Assembly: GCF_025264625.1 (NCBI RefSeq)
Contig: NZ_CP093313.1
Coordinates: 1,364,001 to 1,428,000 of the forward strand
DNA length: 64,000 nucleotides
Direction: 5' to 3'
DNA from: Occallatibacter riparius
GTDB taxonomy: Bacteria; Acidobacteriota; Terriglobia; Terriglobales; Acidobacteriaceae
In this document: piece after piece, positions 45,611 through 55,019 of the stretch
Numbering within the stretch: position 1 is the first letter of the stretch
Layout of the letters: each line of letters opens with the position of its first letter
Program-made: the position numbers and the translations under genes
Notes under the pieces: generated by a model
The model's database searches: none
What the model saw: the letters and a program-made list of their open reading frames with translations, nothing else
Told to the model about the DNA's origin: nothing

Positions 45611-45611
45611 G

Positions 45612-46031
45612 ATGTGGAGTTTCGTAGTGGCCGTTCTCGCCACGTGGAGGGTAACTCACCTCCTCGCGGAGGAGGACGGCCCTGCCGATCTCGTCGTCCG
45701 ATTCCGCAAGCTGCTCGGTGACAGCTTTGTGGGCAGGATGATGGACTGCTTCTACTGTCTGAGCGTGTGGATTGCCGCGCCCGCGGCGCTGTTCATCACG
45801 CGAAGGCCACTGGAGTGGTTCATGAACTGGCTGGCGCTCTCAGGGGGAGCATGCCTGCTGGAGAGACTGACGACCAAACATGCGGAGCCGCACGTGCTGC
45901 GGCCGCTCGAAGAAGGATCAGAACAAGGAGGCATTGAAAATGTGTTGCGGTTCGAAACGTATGCAGATCAAGGGCGCGGCGGCAGCGATGCCACCGACAA
46001 CCAGCAACCTGCGCAAGCCCCCCAGCGTTAG
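45612..46031 (+). CDS. DUF1360 family membrane protein
   Basis: 139 residues from ATG 45612, one nt after the stop of the cysteine-ladder gene, so translationally coupled. The DUF1360 pattern is clear: VLATWRVTHLLAEEDGPADL near the start, FRKLLGD, then CFYCLSVWIAAPAALFI with the CxxC inside a membrane helix. A second helix (WFMNWLALSGGACLLERL) follows; the C-terminal 45 residues are polar and low-complexity. Function of the family is not known. The partnership with the Cys-rich protein and the CxxC facing the membrane are notable. Confidence 0.8.
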   Translation: MWSFVVAVLATWRVTHLLAEEDGPADLVVRFRKLLGDSFVGRMMDCFYCLSVWIAAPAALFITRRPLEWFMNWLALSGGACLLERLTTKHAEPHVLRPLEEGSEQGGIENVLRFETYADQGRGGSDATDNQQPAQAPQR

Positions 46032-46125
46032 TGCGGCGGTGGTGCCGGGGCAGGCGTCGCGTCGCCCGTTGATGGGTGTGTTGCCGGCATCGCTTCGCGG
46101 GGCGGCTCCGAGAACCAGCAAGTGA
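45940..46125 (+). CDS. Small basic protein starting MCCGSKR
   Basis: 61 residues. A strong AAGGAGG lies 9 nt before ATG 45940, the best RBS of this locus, which supports a real gene although it overlaps the end of the DUF1360 gene by 92 nt in another frame. It starts with a Cys-Cys-Gly-Ser-Lys-Arg motif and continues as a Pro/Ala/Ser/Arg-rich, probably disordered chain. No transmembrane helix. It is followed by a strong terminator and is probably the third gene of this operon. No family recognised. Confidence 0.6.
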   Translation: MCCGSKRMQIKGAAAAMPPTTSNLRKPPSVSAAVVPGQASRRPLMGVLPASLRGAAPRTSK

Positions 46126-46150
46126 TGTTGCTGCGTAACACTAGGGTGAC

Positions 46151-46185
46151 ACAGCAAAGCCCGCGGCAGCCGCGGGCTTTGCTGT
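46151..46185. terminator. Strong bidirectional hairpin
   Basis: Perfect 16-bp inverted repeat (46151-46166 with 46170-46185), 3-nt loop, GC-rich core with an A-rich/T-rich edge (AGCAAAG / CTTTGCT). It lies between the convergent small-protein gene and the CocE-like gene and probably ends both transcripts. Confidence 0.75.
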
Positions 46186-46214
46186 TGGTACGAGATGGGG
46201 GCTAGTCCAGTCCG

Positions 46215-48134
46215 CTATTTGCCGGACACGATGGGGAGCAGGACAGAGCTTGCGGCTTGCGGGTTGTGCTCCACCGTCATGGTGGCGCTGCGGAAGTCTT
46301 CGGGTTTGGCGAAGAAGATGTTATCGACATAGGTTTGCGGGTTGCGGTCGTAGAGGGGGAAGAGCGAGGACTGGATCTGCACCATGATGCGGTGTCCTGG
46401 CTTGAAGACGTAGTTCACAGTTGGCAGGCGGAAACGGTACTCCTCGACTGCGCCGGCGGGGATGGCCTCGGGGTTTGGGAAGCTTTTGCGGTAGCGGCCG
46501 CGGAAGATGTCGAGGCTGATGGGGAGCTGGTAGCCACCCATCTCAGGCTGCTCGGCGTCGTTAGGCGGATAGACGTCGATGATTTTGACGACGAAGTCGG
46601 CGTCGGTGCCAGTGGTCTTAACGAACAGATCGGCGAACGGCGCGCCTTCGAGACTCACAGCACGATCGAGTACCGGGGTCTGGTAGCTGAGCACGTCTGT
46701 GCGGGTGGCGACGGGGCGCTGATCCTGAACGAGCCAGGTCTGCCAGCGCTTGCCGCCGTCGGCCTCGACGGGGGGCGCTAGATAGGGCACAGGCTTGGCA
46801 GGATCGGAGAGGTAGCTGTCTTCGCCAGCCTGAGGTTTGTTGAGGGCGAGGCCGAACTCTGACTGCAGGTACATCGGCGTCAGGTGTTTTTCATCGACGC
46901 CGGGCCAGTCGGCGAACTTGTCCCAGTGGTTCTCAGTGGCGTTGTAGATCAGCGCAGCGGGGAGCGACTCGGCGGCCTTGCGGTCTTTCAGGTAGGTGTT
47001 GAAGAAGGGAATGAGGATGGTGCGGCGGAAGTCGGCGGCGGTATCACCCTTCCATTTCAGCGGTCCCAACGTTTCAGCGGACCGGTTGACCTGGCTGTGG
47101 TACCAGGGACCCATGACGAGGTGATTGTTGGAGGCGTGGCCGGCGGCCTTTAGAGCTTCCCAGGTGTGCACTGCGCCGTACATGTCTTCCTGATCCCAGA
47201 GACCCTGAAGCCAAACGGTAGGGATCGAGGCGGGCTTCTGGACGACGAGCTTGTCGAGTGCCTGAAGCTGCCAGAAGGCATCGTAGGCGGGGTGCGCGGA
47301 AAGGCGGTTCCACCAAGGTAGCTGTTTGAAGCCGTTTGCTTCAGCCCAATGGCCGGCGCTCACTGCGTCGAGAAAATCCTGGTAGTCGTCTGAGCCGGGG
47401 CGGGGGACCTGACTGCCAGCGGCGCGCTGGGATGACTGCTCAGTGAAGTAATCGAGGTTGACCTGGCGGAAGGCGCCGTAGTGGAACCAATCATCGCCCA
47501 TCCAGCCGTCGATCATGGGGCTTTCGGGCGCGGCCACCTTGAGCGCCGGATGGGGGCCGAGGAGAGCCATGGTTACGGTCCAGCCGTCGTAAGAGGAACC
47601 GATCATGCCGACGCGGCCGTTGGATTCGGGAATGTTTTTGACGAGCCAGTCGATGGTGTCCCAAGCATCGGTGGTGTCGTCGGTCTTGGTGGGATTGAGC
47701 GGGCCGATGGGCGGGCGGGTCATAACGTAGTCGCCCTCGGAGCCGTATTTGCCGCGAATATCCTGGGTGACGATGATGTAGCCGTCGTCGGCCCAATCGC
47801 GCTGGGCGGACCAGACGGCGTCGCGCATGTGAGGCCTGTCGGTCGAGAATCCGCTGGCATTGTAGGGAGTGCGCTCGAGCAGGATGGGCAGGCCTTTGGC
47901 GCCTTTGGGCACAATGACGACCGTGTGGAGCTTGACTCCGTCGCGCATGGGGATCATGACTTCGCGCTTTTCGTAGTCGTAGCCGGGGTGAGGCTCTTCC
48001 CATTTGGCGGGGATGTCGCTGCCGGTCTGGACCATGTCGGGGGTGACGGCGGCAGACTGGGCAGTCAGGGCCGGACCCAATGTTGCGGAGGCGAGAACGA
48101 GACAGGTCAGGGAGATGGAAGATGTGCGTCGCAT
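46215..48134 (-). CDS. Exported CocE/NonD family alpha/beta hydrolase
   Basis: 639 residues from ATG 48134, which gives a signal peptide (MRRTSSISLTCLVLASATLG); the longer frame to 48233 adds 33 unrelated residues. The alpha/beta-hydrolase core has oxyanion-type LLERTPYN, nucleophile elbow GSSYDG (Ser181), probable catalytic Asp in LWDQED and His in GPWYHSQ. The C-terminal part is the jelly-roll of X-Pro dipeptidyl-peptidase S15/CocE proteins. Homologues act on acyl peptides, beta-lactam side chains (glutaryl-7-ACA acylase, alpha-amino-acid ester hydrolase) or esters; substrate not readable. Divergent from the sigma factor gene. Confidence 0.88.
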   Translation of the reverse strand: MRRTSSISLTCLVLASATLGPALTAQSAAVTPDMVQTGSDIPAKWEEPHPGYDYEKREVMIPMRDGVKLHTVVIVPKGAKGLPILLERTPYNASGFSTDRPHMRDAVWSAQRDWADDGYIIVTQDIRGKYGSEGDYVMTRPPIGPLNPTKTDDTTDAWDTIDWLVKNIPESNGRVGMIGSSYDGWTVTMALLGPHPALKVAAPESPMIDGWMGDDWFHYGAFRQVNLDYFTEQSSQRAAGSQVPRPGSDDYQDFLDAVSAGHWAEANGFKQLPWWNRLSAHPAYDAFWQLQALDKLVVQKPASIPTVWLQGLWDQEDMYGAVHTWEALKAAGHASNNHLVMGPWYHSQVNRSAETLGPLKWKGDTAADFRRTILIPFFNTYLKDRKAAESLPAALIYNATENHWDKFADWPGVDEKHLTPMYLQSEFGLALNKPQAGEDSYLSDPAKPVPYLAPPVEADGGKRWQTWLVQDQRPVATRTDVLSYQTPVLDRAVSLEGAPFADLFVKTTGTDADFVVKIIDVYPPNDAEQPEMGGYQLPISLDIFRGRYRKSFPNPEAIPAGAVEEYRFRLPTVNYVFKPGHRIMVQIQSSLFPLYDRNPQTYVDNIFFAKPEDFRSATMTVEHNPQAASSVLLPIVSGK

Positions 48135-48259
48135 TGCTCTTATCTTGACATGGCGAAGAACGGGCGTGTCGAAGGCTCTTTGGCTGGGAACATCGGGGCG
48201 GCGGTGCTCGTACGTCCGGATATGCGCATTCATAATTTCGAGACTGGTGCGTCATCCCT

Positions 48260-48829
48260 ATGAATGATCCAGAGTGTGGCCCCATGAGCGCAGCAACGGC
48301 GAGCTATCCGGCGAGGCAAAAGAACCACGGGCTGGAGCGCCTGTTTGTAGAGCACTACAGGCGGGTGCTGATGGCCAGCTACCGCATCACCGGCAACATG
48401 GCCGATGCGGAGGACGTGGCCCAGGCGGTGTTTCTGCGGCTGGGCAGCGGCGGTCTGCCTGCGGTGGCAAACGCGGGGAGCTATCTTTACCGCGCGGCGA
48501 TCAACGGCGCACTGGATCTGTTGCGAAAGACGAAGACGGCAGCGGCTGAGTCTCTGGACTCGGCGTCGGACCTGGTAACGAAAGAACCGGCAGCATCACC
48601 TGAGAGGGCGGCGGGAAACAGCGAGCTTGCGCGGCAGCTACGGCTGGCTATCGGAGGGCTGGCGCCGCGGGCAGCGGAGATGTTCGCACTGCGCTACCTG
48701 GAAGAGCTGTCGAATGGCGAGATCGCGAAGCTGATGGGGACGTCGCAGGCCGTGGTGGCGGTGACTCTCTATCAATCGCGCTTGAAGTTGAAGAGACGGC
48801 TGGCGGAACTGCAACGGGGGATGAGATGA
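48260..48829 (+). CDS. ECF-type RNA polymerase sigma factor
   Basis: 189 residues. Region 2 runs from LERLFVEHYRRVLMASYRIT through MADAEDVAQAVFLRL; region 4 reads LAPRAAEMFALRYLEELSN followed by the helix-turn-helix GEIAKLMGTSQAVVAVTLYQ. Starts at 48260 and 48284 are both possible and neither has a strong RBS. The stop overlaps the ATG of the next gene, which carries an anti-sigma-like zinc motif and FecR domain; this pairing suggests that protein holds the sigma factor at the membrane. It probably controls its own six-gene operon. Confidence 0.9.
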   Translation: MNDPECGPMSAATASYPARQKNHGLERLFVEHYRRVLMASYRITGNMADAEDVAQAVFLRLGSGGLPAVANAGSYLYRAAINGALDLLRKTKTAAAESLDSASDLVTKEPAASPERAAGNSELARQLRLAIGGLAPRAAEMFALRYLEELSNGEIAKLMGTSQAVVAVTLYQSRLKLKRRLAELQRGMR

Positions 48830-51411
48830 CACGCGACGAGAAAACATTGTTGGACCGGGCCACGCAGGCGCTGCGGGCCGATGTACCGGATGCGGAAGCG
48901 ATCAGGGCTGCCGCGGAGAGAACCGCACAGGCATTGGAGATCAGGATGGATCGCGAGGCGTTTGAAGGAGCGATTGAGAACTGCGCAGGCGTGCAGCGGC
49001 TGTTTGTGGCCCATCGCGCCGGGAATCTGACCGAGAACCGCAGGGTGCTGGTGGATGCGCATCTGCGCGACTGCGGCGAGTGCCTGCGGCTGTTCAAGCA
49101 GGGGCGCGAGGGTGCGGTGTTGAACTGGTCTGCACCCGCAGTGAAAGCCGCCCCGAAGATGCGTCCAGCCAGGCTAGGATGGGCGATGGCGACTGCAGCG
49201 GCGGCGCTTGTGACGAGCGTGTTCGTATACAGGGTTTACTGGCAGGTTCCGCCGGGCGTGCGAGCCGAGGTGCAGTCGATTGACGGCACAGCCTTTGTGA
49301 TGGGCGAGGGCGGAGATCGCAAGGTTGCGGCCGGCGCTGAGTTGCGCGAAGGCGATGAGCTGCGGACTACGGGCGGCTCGCGCGCGGTGCTGCGCTTGTC
49401 GGATGGATCACTGGTGGAAGTGAATCAGCGGAGCGCGCTGGGCGTGGGTGCGCGCGGGCACAACATGACGGTGAGCCTGGACCGCGGCGCGGTGATTGTG
49501 CAGGCAGCGCATCGGACGTCTGGCCACTTGTATCTGAAGACGCCAGACTGCCGTGTGGCGGTGACCGGAACCGTGTTCTCAGTGGATGCGGGAATCAAGG
49601 GCTCGCGGGTCGGAGTGCTGCAAGGATCAGTGAATGTGGCCTATGCGGGCATGCATACAATGCTGCATCCGGGCGAGCAGGTGGCAACGAGCGATAATCT
49701 AGCTCCCGAGCCGCTGGACCAGCAGTTCGCGTGGAGTCCGGAGCGCGAAAAGTACGTGGGAATGCTTGCGCAGCTTGCGAATGTGGAGCACCAGATTGCG
49801 CAGATTCCCTTCCCCGGGCCGCGCTACAGCAGCGATTTGCTGACGCGTGTGCCAATGGATACGCAGCTTTATGTGAGTATTCCGAATCTGGGCGAATTTC
49901 TGCAGCAGGCGAACACCATCTTTCAGAATCAGCTGAATGCAAGCCCGGAGCTGAAGGCATGGTGGACGCAGGGGCATAAGCAGAATCCCGATGAGCTGAA
50001 TCAACTGGTGACGAAGATCCATGACGTGAGCCAGTACCTGGGCAACGAAGTCGTGTTGATCGGCACGGGCACGGGCGAAAGCAAGACGGTGGCGTTGCTC
50101 GCGGACGTAACGAAGAGCGGGTTGAAGGACGAGCTGCAGCAGATTGCCGGCGACGGAAACAAGCTGACGGTTCTCGATCCTAATGCTCTGGCGGCCGCGG
50201 ATGCGAGCCAGAATGCAGGCAAGGGCATGTATGCGCTGGTGCGCGATCACGAAGTCGTTTTTGCACATGACATCGCGACGCTTAAGAAGCTGAGCGCGCA
50301 ATTGGATGCGGGTGCAAGCGGGTTTGCCGATGGGGAGTTCGGGAAGCAGATGACGGCGGCATACACGCGCGGCGCGGGGATTCTGCTGGGAGCGAATTTG
50401 CAAGCAATGCTGCAGAACGCGCAGCAGACGGCTGCAGTATCGAGCAAGAGGCGCGGCTTGGAGAGTACGGGGCTTAGCAATGTGCAGTATCTGATTGCGG
50501 AGCATCGCGAGTTGAACGGCGCGCCCGCGAATCATCTGAATCTGCAGTTCACGGGAACACGCCAGCGCGTGGCGTCGTGGTTGGCGAGCCCAGGGCCGAT
50601 CGGGTCGCTGGATTTCGTGAGTCCGAATGCGGCTGCCGCAGTCGCGACGCTGACGAAGGACCCTGCCGCGATTGCGGATGACCTGATGGCGATGGCGACA
50701 CAGGCAAAGGGCCAGCCGGTGGACTGGAACGAGATCGATCAGAAGCTGCAGATTGATGTGCGCAACGACTTGATGGCAAATCTGGGCGGAGACTTTACGC
50801 TGGCTCTCGATGGGCCAGTGCTTCCGACGCCCTCCTGGAAGATGGTGATCGAAGTCAACAATGCCAGTGCGCTGGAGAACACTCTGGAGAAGATGGTGCA
50901 GGCGATCAGTAGCCAGGCGCAAGGCACAAAGGCACATGTTCTCCAGATCCAGCAGAGCACGGTGGATTCGACGGTGTATTACACGGTTCGTGATGTGACA
51001 GCGGGAGCAGTGGTGGCCGAGTACACGTACGCCAACGGATTCATGGTCATGGGTCCGAATCGCGCGATTGTGATGGACGCATTGAAGACCCAGGCGAACG
51101 GCAACTCGCTGTCTCGTTCCGCGTCGTTCCGGGCTTCTCTGCCGAAGGATGAAAACGAGAACTACTCGGCCGTCGCTTACCAGAACCTGAGCCCGGTGCT
51201 GACGCCGTTGCTGTCGCAGCTTACCGGCGACACCGCGCAGGCGATTCAGAAGCTCGCTGCGGATGCCAGACCGACGGTGATCTGCGCGTGGGGCCAGGAC
51301 AATCGGATTGAAGCAGCGAGCGATAGCCGGTTGTTCGGCTTCGATTTCCTGACACTGGGCGCAATTCTTCATTCCGGGAACAAGCCACCTGCACAGAACG
51401 TATTGAACTGA
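48826..51411 (+). CDS. Anti-sigma/FecR-like membrane protein with large C-terminal domain
   Basis: 861 residues. The cytoplasmic part (1-115) has an anti-sigma zinc-type motif, His79-x3-Cys83-x2-Cys86 (HLRDCGEC). One transmembrane helix (117-136) leads to a FecR-like domain (about 145-290; [30 protein letters not shown]). The remaining 560 residues are extracytoplasmic, with [17 protein letters not shown] and repeated strand-helix segments resembling DUF3352-type domains (tentative). ATG overlaps the sigma stop as ATGA. It probably senses an envelope signal, releases the sigma factor and may also bind the substrate of the ABC systems encoded next. Confidence 0.82.
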   Translation: MTRDEKTLLDRATQALRADVPDAEAIRAAAERTAQALEIRMDREAFEGAIENCAGVQRLFVAHRAGNLTENRRVLVDAHLRDCGECLRLFKQGREGAVLNWSAPAVKAAPKMRPARLGWAMATAAAALVTSVFVYRVYWQVPPGVRAEVQSIDGTAFVMGEGGDRKVAAGAELREGDELRTTGGSRAVLRLSDGSLVEVNQRSALGVGARGHNMTVSLDRGAVIVQAAHRTSGHLYLKTPDCRVAVTGTVFSVDAGIKGSRVGVLQGSVNVAYAGMHTMLHPGEQVATSDNLAPEPLDQQFAWSPEREKYVGMLAQLANVEHQIAQIPFPGPRYSSDLLTRVPMDTQLYVSIPNLGEFLQQANTIFQNQLNASPELKAWWTQGHKQNPDELNQLVTKIHDVSQYLGNEVVLIGTGTGESKTVALLADVTKSGLKDELQQIAGDGNKLTVLDPNALAAADASQNAGKGMYALVRDHEVVFAHDIATLKKLSAQLDAGASGFADGEFGKQMTAAYTRGAGILLGANLQAMLQNAQQTAAVSSKRRGLESTGLSNVQYLIAEHRELNGAPANHLNLQFTGTRQRVASWLASPGPIGSLDFVSPNAAAAVATLTKDPAAIADDLMAMATQAKGQPVDWNEIDQKLQIDVRNDLMANLGGDFTLALDGPVLPTPSWKMVIEVNNASALENTLEKMVQAISSQAQGTKAHVLQIQQSTVDSTVYYTVRDVTAGAVVAEYTYANGFMVMGPNRAIVMDALKTQANGNSLSRSASFRASLPKDENENYSAVAYQNLSPVLTPLLSQLTGDTAQAIQKLAADARPTVICAWGQDNRIEAASDSRLFGFDFLTLGAILHSGNKPPAQNVLN

Positions 51412-51412
51412 C

Positions 51413-52354
51413 ATGAGCGTCATTGAGCTTAATGGATTGCAGGTGCAGCTCGGCGGAAGGCTCGTTCTTGACGGGCTGACCGGCGAGCTGCGCGGCAATG
51501 CGATTGGGTTGCTGGGACCGAACGGCGCGGGCAAATCGACGCTGATCAATACGCTGCTCGGGTTCCATGAGCCGACCAGCGGATCGGCCCGGGTGTTCGG
51601 GCGCGATACGCGGCGCGAGCGGGCGCTGATCCGACAGAGCGTGGGCTACATGCCGGAGAACGACTCGTTCATCGGCAACATGACGGGTGTGCGCTTTGTT
51701 CGCTACATGGCGGAGCTGGCCGGGCTGCCTCCGGCAGAAGCATTGGAACGCGCGCATGAAGCGCTGTTCTATGTCGGGCTCGGCGAGGTGCGCTACCGGA
51801 AGGTGAGCACCTATTCGCTCGGCATGAAGCAGTTGATCAAGCTGGCGCAGGCGCTTGCGCATGGGCCGAAGCTGTTGATTCTGGATGAGCCGACGAATGG
51901 CCTTGACCCGATGGCGCGTCAGCGCATGATCCAGACGCTGCAGGAGATTCGCAAGGAAGGCAGCATACGACTGCTAATCTCATCGCACCTGCTGCGGGAT
52001 ATCGACCAGACATGCGACGAAGTGCTGATTCTGAAAGCGGGACGCGTCGCAGCCCTGTGCGACATCGCGGAAGAGCGCAGATCGCATCGCAACTTCATTG
52101 AACTGGAGACGATGGGGCCTACGGAGAGGTTCTGCGAGACACTGCGCGGGCTTGGATGCGAGTGCGCGACGTTTGCAGGCGGCCGCATCAAGCTGGTGAT
52201 GCCGGACAGGATTGAGCCCCGCGATTTGTATGTGACGGCAAGCGAGACCGGATTGCAGATTCGCCGCATGAATCGCAGACGCGATTCACTCGAAGATATC
52301 TTCATGCGCGCCATGGAAGCGGAGCCGGCGAGGGGGGAACTTGTCAGTCTATAA
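51413..52354 (+). CDS. ABC transporter ATPase, CcmA/DrrA type
   Basis: 313 residues. Walker A GPNGAGKS at 35-42, signature YSLGMKQ, Walker B LLILDEP followed by TNGLD, switch His in ISSHLLRDI. The C-terminal 80 residues after the ATPase core are typical of exporters with ABC-2 permeases. The ATG is 1 nt after the FecR-like gene stop and the gene overlaps the following permease gene by 14 nt, so the two should form one transporter. Substrate unknown. Confidence 0.92.
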   Translation: MSVIELNGLQVQLGGRLVLDGLTGELRGNAIGLLGPNGAGKSTLINTLLGFHEPTSGSARVFGRDTRRERALIRQSVGYMPENDSFIGNMTGVRFVRYMAELAGLPPAEALERAHEALFYVGLGEVRYRKVSTYSLGMKQLIKLAQALAHGPKLLILDEPTNGLDPMARQRMIQTLQEIRKEGSIRLLISSHLLRDIDQTCDEVLILKAGRVAALCDIAEERRSHRNFIELETMGPTERFCETLRGLGCECATFAGGRIKLVMPDRIEPRDLYVTASETGLQIRRMNRRRDSLEDIFMRAMEAEPARGELVSL

Positions 52355-53213
52355 GCATGAGTATCGAGCCTACACAGGCACGCTGACGCCACTGTGGGTT
52401 CGCGTGGCGGTGGTAGTGCGATACGCGTTCGCCGAGGCGTGGTCGTCACGGATCACGGCGACGCTGTTTACGCTTTCGATGGCCCCGGTTGTCGTCTACC
52501 TGGTCGGAATATATTTGGCGAATAACGCGCTGGCGCGCGCCCTGGTGATGAAGGGCAACTCATTTTTGACGATCAACGCCAGCTACTTTGTGAAGGTTCT
52601 GGAGACGCAGAGCTGGCTGGCGCTGGTGCTGACAGCGTGGATAGCGCCACGGCTGATTTCGTTCGATCTTGCGGATAATGCGCTGCCGATTCTGCTGAGC
52701 CATCCGATTTCGCGCTTCGGCTATGTGCTGGGGAAATTTATCGCGCTGTTTGCGTGCCTTTCCCTGGTGACGTGGATTCCCTGCCTGCTGCTATTTGTGT
52801 TTCAGGGCTATTCGTCGGAGCAGCCTTGGCTGATGGCGAATCTGAGGATTGCGGCGGGGCTGATGGCGGGCTCGCTCATCTGGATTGTGCTGCTGTCGTT
52901 CCTGGGACTGGCGATGTCGTCGCGCGTGAAGTGGAGAGTGGCGGCCACAGGCGTGATCTTCGCGGTGGTGTTCATTCCAGCGGGGATCGGCGGCATCATC
53001 ATGGCGATTCTGCGCACCAAATGGGGATTGCTGCTGAATGCACCGGCGATCATGACGCAGCTTTGGCAGCAACTGCTGGGCGCGCCGGTGAGCATGCGCG
53101 CGGATTTCGTGCTGCCGGATGCAGCCATCCTGGCAATGCTGGCGGCGGTGTGTGCCGTGAGTGTCTACATATTGAACGCGCGGATCAGGGCGCGCGAAGT
53201 GGTGCGAGGATGA
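52341..53213 (+). CDS. ABC-2 type permease
   Basis: 290 residues with about six transmembrane helices, from [20 protein letters not shown] to [19 protein letters not shown], and the [16 protein letters not shown] segment common to ABC-2 permeases with PFAM ABC2_membrane-like topology. The start is TTG 52341 with GGGGGGA just upstream, inside the end of the ATPase gene; no ATG or GTG is available nearby in frame. It overlaps the second ATPase gene region by its stop (ATGATG around 53210). Confidence 0.82.
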   Translation: MSVYKHEYRAYTGTLTPLWVRVAVVVRYAFAEAWSSRITATLFTLSMAPVVVYLVGIYLANNALARALVMKGNSFLTINASYFVKVLETQSWLALVLTAWIAPRLISFDLADNALPILLSHPISRFGYVLGKFIALFACLSLVTWIPCLLLFVFQGYSSEQPWLMANLRIAAGLMAGSLIWIVLLSFLGLAMSSRVKWRVAATGVIFAVVFIPAGIGGIIMAILRTKWGLLLNAPAIMTQLWQQLLGAPVSMRADFVLPDAAILAMLAAVCAVSVYILNARIRAREVVRG

Positions 53214-53218
53214 TGGCC

Positions 53219-54160
53219 ATGAGCGATCGCATCGTCTTCGAAAACGTGTCGAAGTTCTACGGCGAAGTGCTGGGCGTGAATCGTGTGTCGCTGAGCATTG
53301 CGCCGGGCGTGTCGACGATTGTGGGCCCGAATGGGTCAGGCAAGACGACGCTGATGAACTTGATGACGGGGCTGGTGCAGCCGTCGAGCGGCAAGGTTTC
53401 GGTTCTGGGGCTAACCCCGGCAGATGCGGACCGGTTCTTCAGACAAGTGGGATATTGCACGCAGTTCGATTCATTTCCGCGGCGGCTGACGGGATGGGAG
53501 TTCCTGCTGGATTCGCTGTTGCTCCACGGAATGAGTGAGGGCGAGGCGATTCGGCTTGCCGGTGAGGCGATGGAGCGCGTGCGGCTGGGCGATGCCGGAC
53601 ACCGCAGGATTGAAGGCTACAGCAAGGGCATGCGTCAGAAGATCCGGCTGGCGCAAGCCATAGCGCATCATCCGCGCGTGCTGGTACTGGATGAACCGCT
53701 GAACGGACTTGACCCGATGGCAAGAGCCGAGTCGCTGGCGCTTTTCCAGGAATTAAGCCGGCAAGGGATGCACCTGATCATCTCCAGCCACATTCTGGAT
53801 GAGGTGGACAGGATCTCGGATCGCGTGATCCTCATTACCGGCGGCTACATTGTTGCGGAGGGCGACATTCACCAGGTGCGGCGCGAGGTGCGCGATAAGC
53901 CGCTGCAGGTGCTGATCCGTTGCGACCAGCCGGAGAAACTCGCTTCGCGCATGTTCACTGACAACCACTGCGTGGAAGCAAGGCTGCATCCTGATGGGCG
54001 CGGAGTGTTTTTGCGCACCGGCGACATCGACGAGTTCTATCGACTGCTGAACGTGATTGCCGTGGAGGGTCTGGTGCAGATAGAAGCGGTGGCTCCGGCG
54101 GATGACGACACGCGGGCGATTTACCAGTACTTGATCGGTTCAGATGGGAGCGCGTCATGA
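53219..54160 (+). CDS. Second ABC transporter ATPase, CcmA/DrrA type
   Basis: 313 residues from ATG 53219 (MSDRIVFENVSKFYG), with GAGG 9 nt upstream; ATGs at 53210 and 53213 are in frame and overlap the permease stop, so initiation could be there. Walker A GPNGSGKT at 36-43, signature YSKGMRQ, Walker B VLVLDEP followed by LNGLD, switch His in ISSHILDEV. The C-terminal 95 residues form a separate domain after the ATPase. Similar to the ATPase at 51413 but clearly diverged, so a duplicated transporter rather than a recent copy. Pairs with the permease at 54157. Confidence 0.92.
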   Translation: MSDRIVFENVSKFYGEVLGVNRVSLSIAPGVSTIVGPNGSGKTTLMNLMTGLVQPSSGKVSVLGLTPADADRFFRQVGYCTQFDSFPRRLTGWEFLLDSLLLHGMSEGEAIRLAGEAMERVRLGDAGHRRIEGYSKGMRQKIRLAQAIAHHPRVLVLDEPLNGLDPMARAESLALFQELSRQGMHLIISSHILDEVDRISDRVILITGGYIVAEGDIHQVRREVRDKPLQVLIRCDQPEKLASRMFTDNHCVEARLHPDGRGVFLRTGDIDEFYRLLNVIAVEGLVQIEAVAPADDDTRAIYQYLIGSDGSAS

Positions 54161-55011
54161 CGAACGCATTCACGCACTCGGTTATGGCGCAGCCCTGGGG
54201 CCTTTGGTGGCTGCAGATGCGGCGACTGGTGCGGATCGAGCTGCGGAGGAATTTGTTCTCGTGGAAAGCAGCGTGGATTTATTTCCTCGCGTTCGCGCCC
54301 ACCGGGATCATCTTCATTCATCTGTTCGTGGACAGGCATACGCAATCCGCCTTCACCGAAGACACGAACGTGCTGGCGGGGATTGTGCAGTTCTACTACA
54401 TCCGGCTGGGCGTGTTTTTTGGATGCCTTGGTATCTTCGCGCGGCTGATCCGCGGAGAGATGCTGGAGCGCAGCCTGCACTTCTATCTTCTGGCGCCGGT
54501 GCGGCGGGAGATTCTGCTGCTGGGCAAGTTTGTCGCGGGTTCGATCAGCGCACTGCTGCTGTTCGGCACTGCGATCATTGCAGACTTCGCACTGATGTAT
54601 GCGGGGTTTGGCCCGGTGGGCAGCGATTATGTGTTCAATGGGCCGGGATTGGCGCAGCTTGAGGCGTATCTGCTGATCGTGGTGCTGGCGTGCCTCGGCT
54701 ACGGGGCGGTGTTCCTTCTGCTGAGCATGATGTTCCGCAATCCCACGCCCGCTGCGATGCTGGTGCTGGGGTGGGAGGCGATCAACCCGGTGCTGCCGTC
54801 GCTGCTGCAGAAAATCAGCGTGGCTTCGTATCTGCGGCACCTGATGCCGATTTCGGTTCCGGGCGATGGCATCTTTGCGCTGCTGACCGTTACGACGGAG
54901 CCGGTGGCGAAGTGGGTGGCTGTCGTCGGGTTGATGACGCTGATTGTGGTGGTGCTCGCCTACTCGTGCTTCAGGGTGCGGCGGCTGGAGATCCGGTACA
55001 CGACGGAGTAA
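54157..55011 (+). CDS. Second ABC-2 type permease
   Basis: 284 residues with six predicted helices (AAWIYFLAFAPTGIIFIHLF to the C-terminal VVGLMTLIVVVLAYSCF) and a long first periplasmic or cytoplasmic segment. LIRGEMLERSLHFYLLAPVR is the conserved segment before the core of ABC-2 permeases. It starts with ATGA overlap to the ATPase stop and is the last gene of the operon, ending 8 nt before the convergent dehydrogenase gene. No terminator was seen in that gap. Confidence 0.87.
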   Translation: MTNAFTHSVMAQPWGLWWLQMRRLVRIELRRNLFSWKAAWIYFLAFAPTGIIFIHLFVDRHTQSAFTEDTNVLAGIVQFYYIRLGVFFGCLGIFARLIRGEMLERSLHFYLLAPVRREILLLGKFVAGSISALLLFGTAIIADFALMYAGFGPVGSDYVFNGPGLAQLEAYLLIVVLACLGYGAVFLLLSMMFRNPTPAAMLVLGWEAINPVLPSLLQKISVASYLRHLMPISVPGDGIFALLTVTTEPVAKWVAVVGLMTLIVVVLAYSCFRVRRLEIRYTTE

Positions 55012-55019
55012 GCGGCGCT

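Noticed and set aside
48187..48218. GGAAC ... CGTCC elements upstream of the ECF sigma gene, as a possible autoregulated ECF promoter
   Set aside because: The spacing of about 21 nt is too long for ECF promoters, which usually have about 15-17.
49699..51549. 616-codon open frame on the minus strand opposite the FecR-like gene
   Set aside because: It mirrors the coding strand, has Arg/His/Gln-rich composition, no domain and no RBS. Long antisense frames are expected in GC-rich genes.
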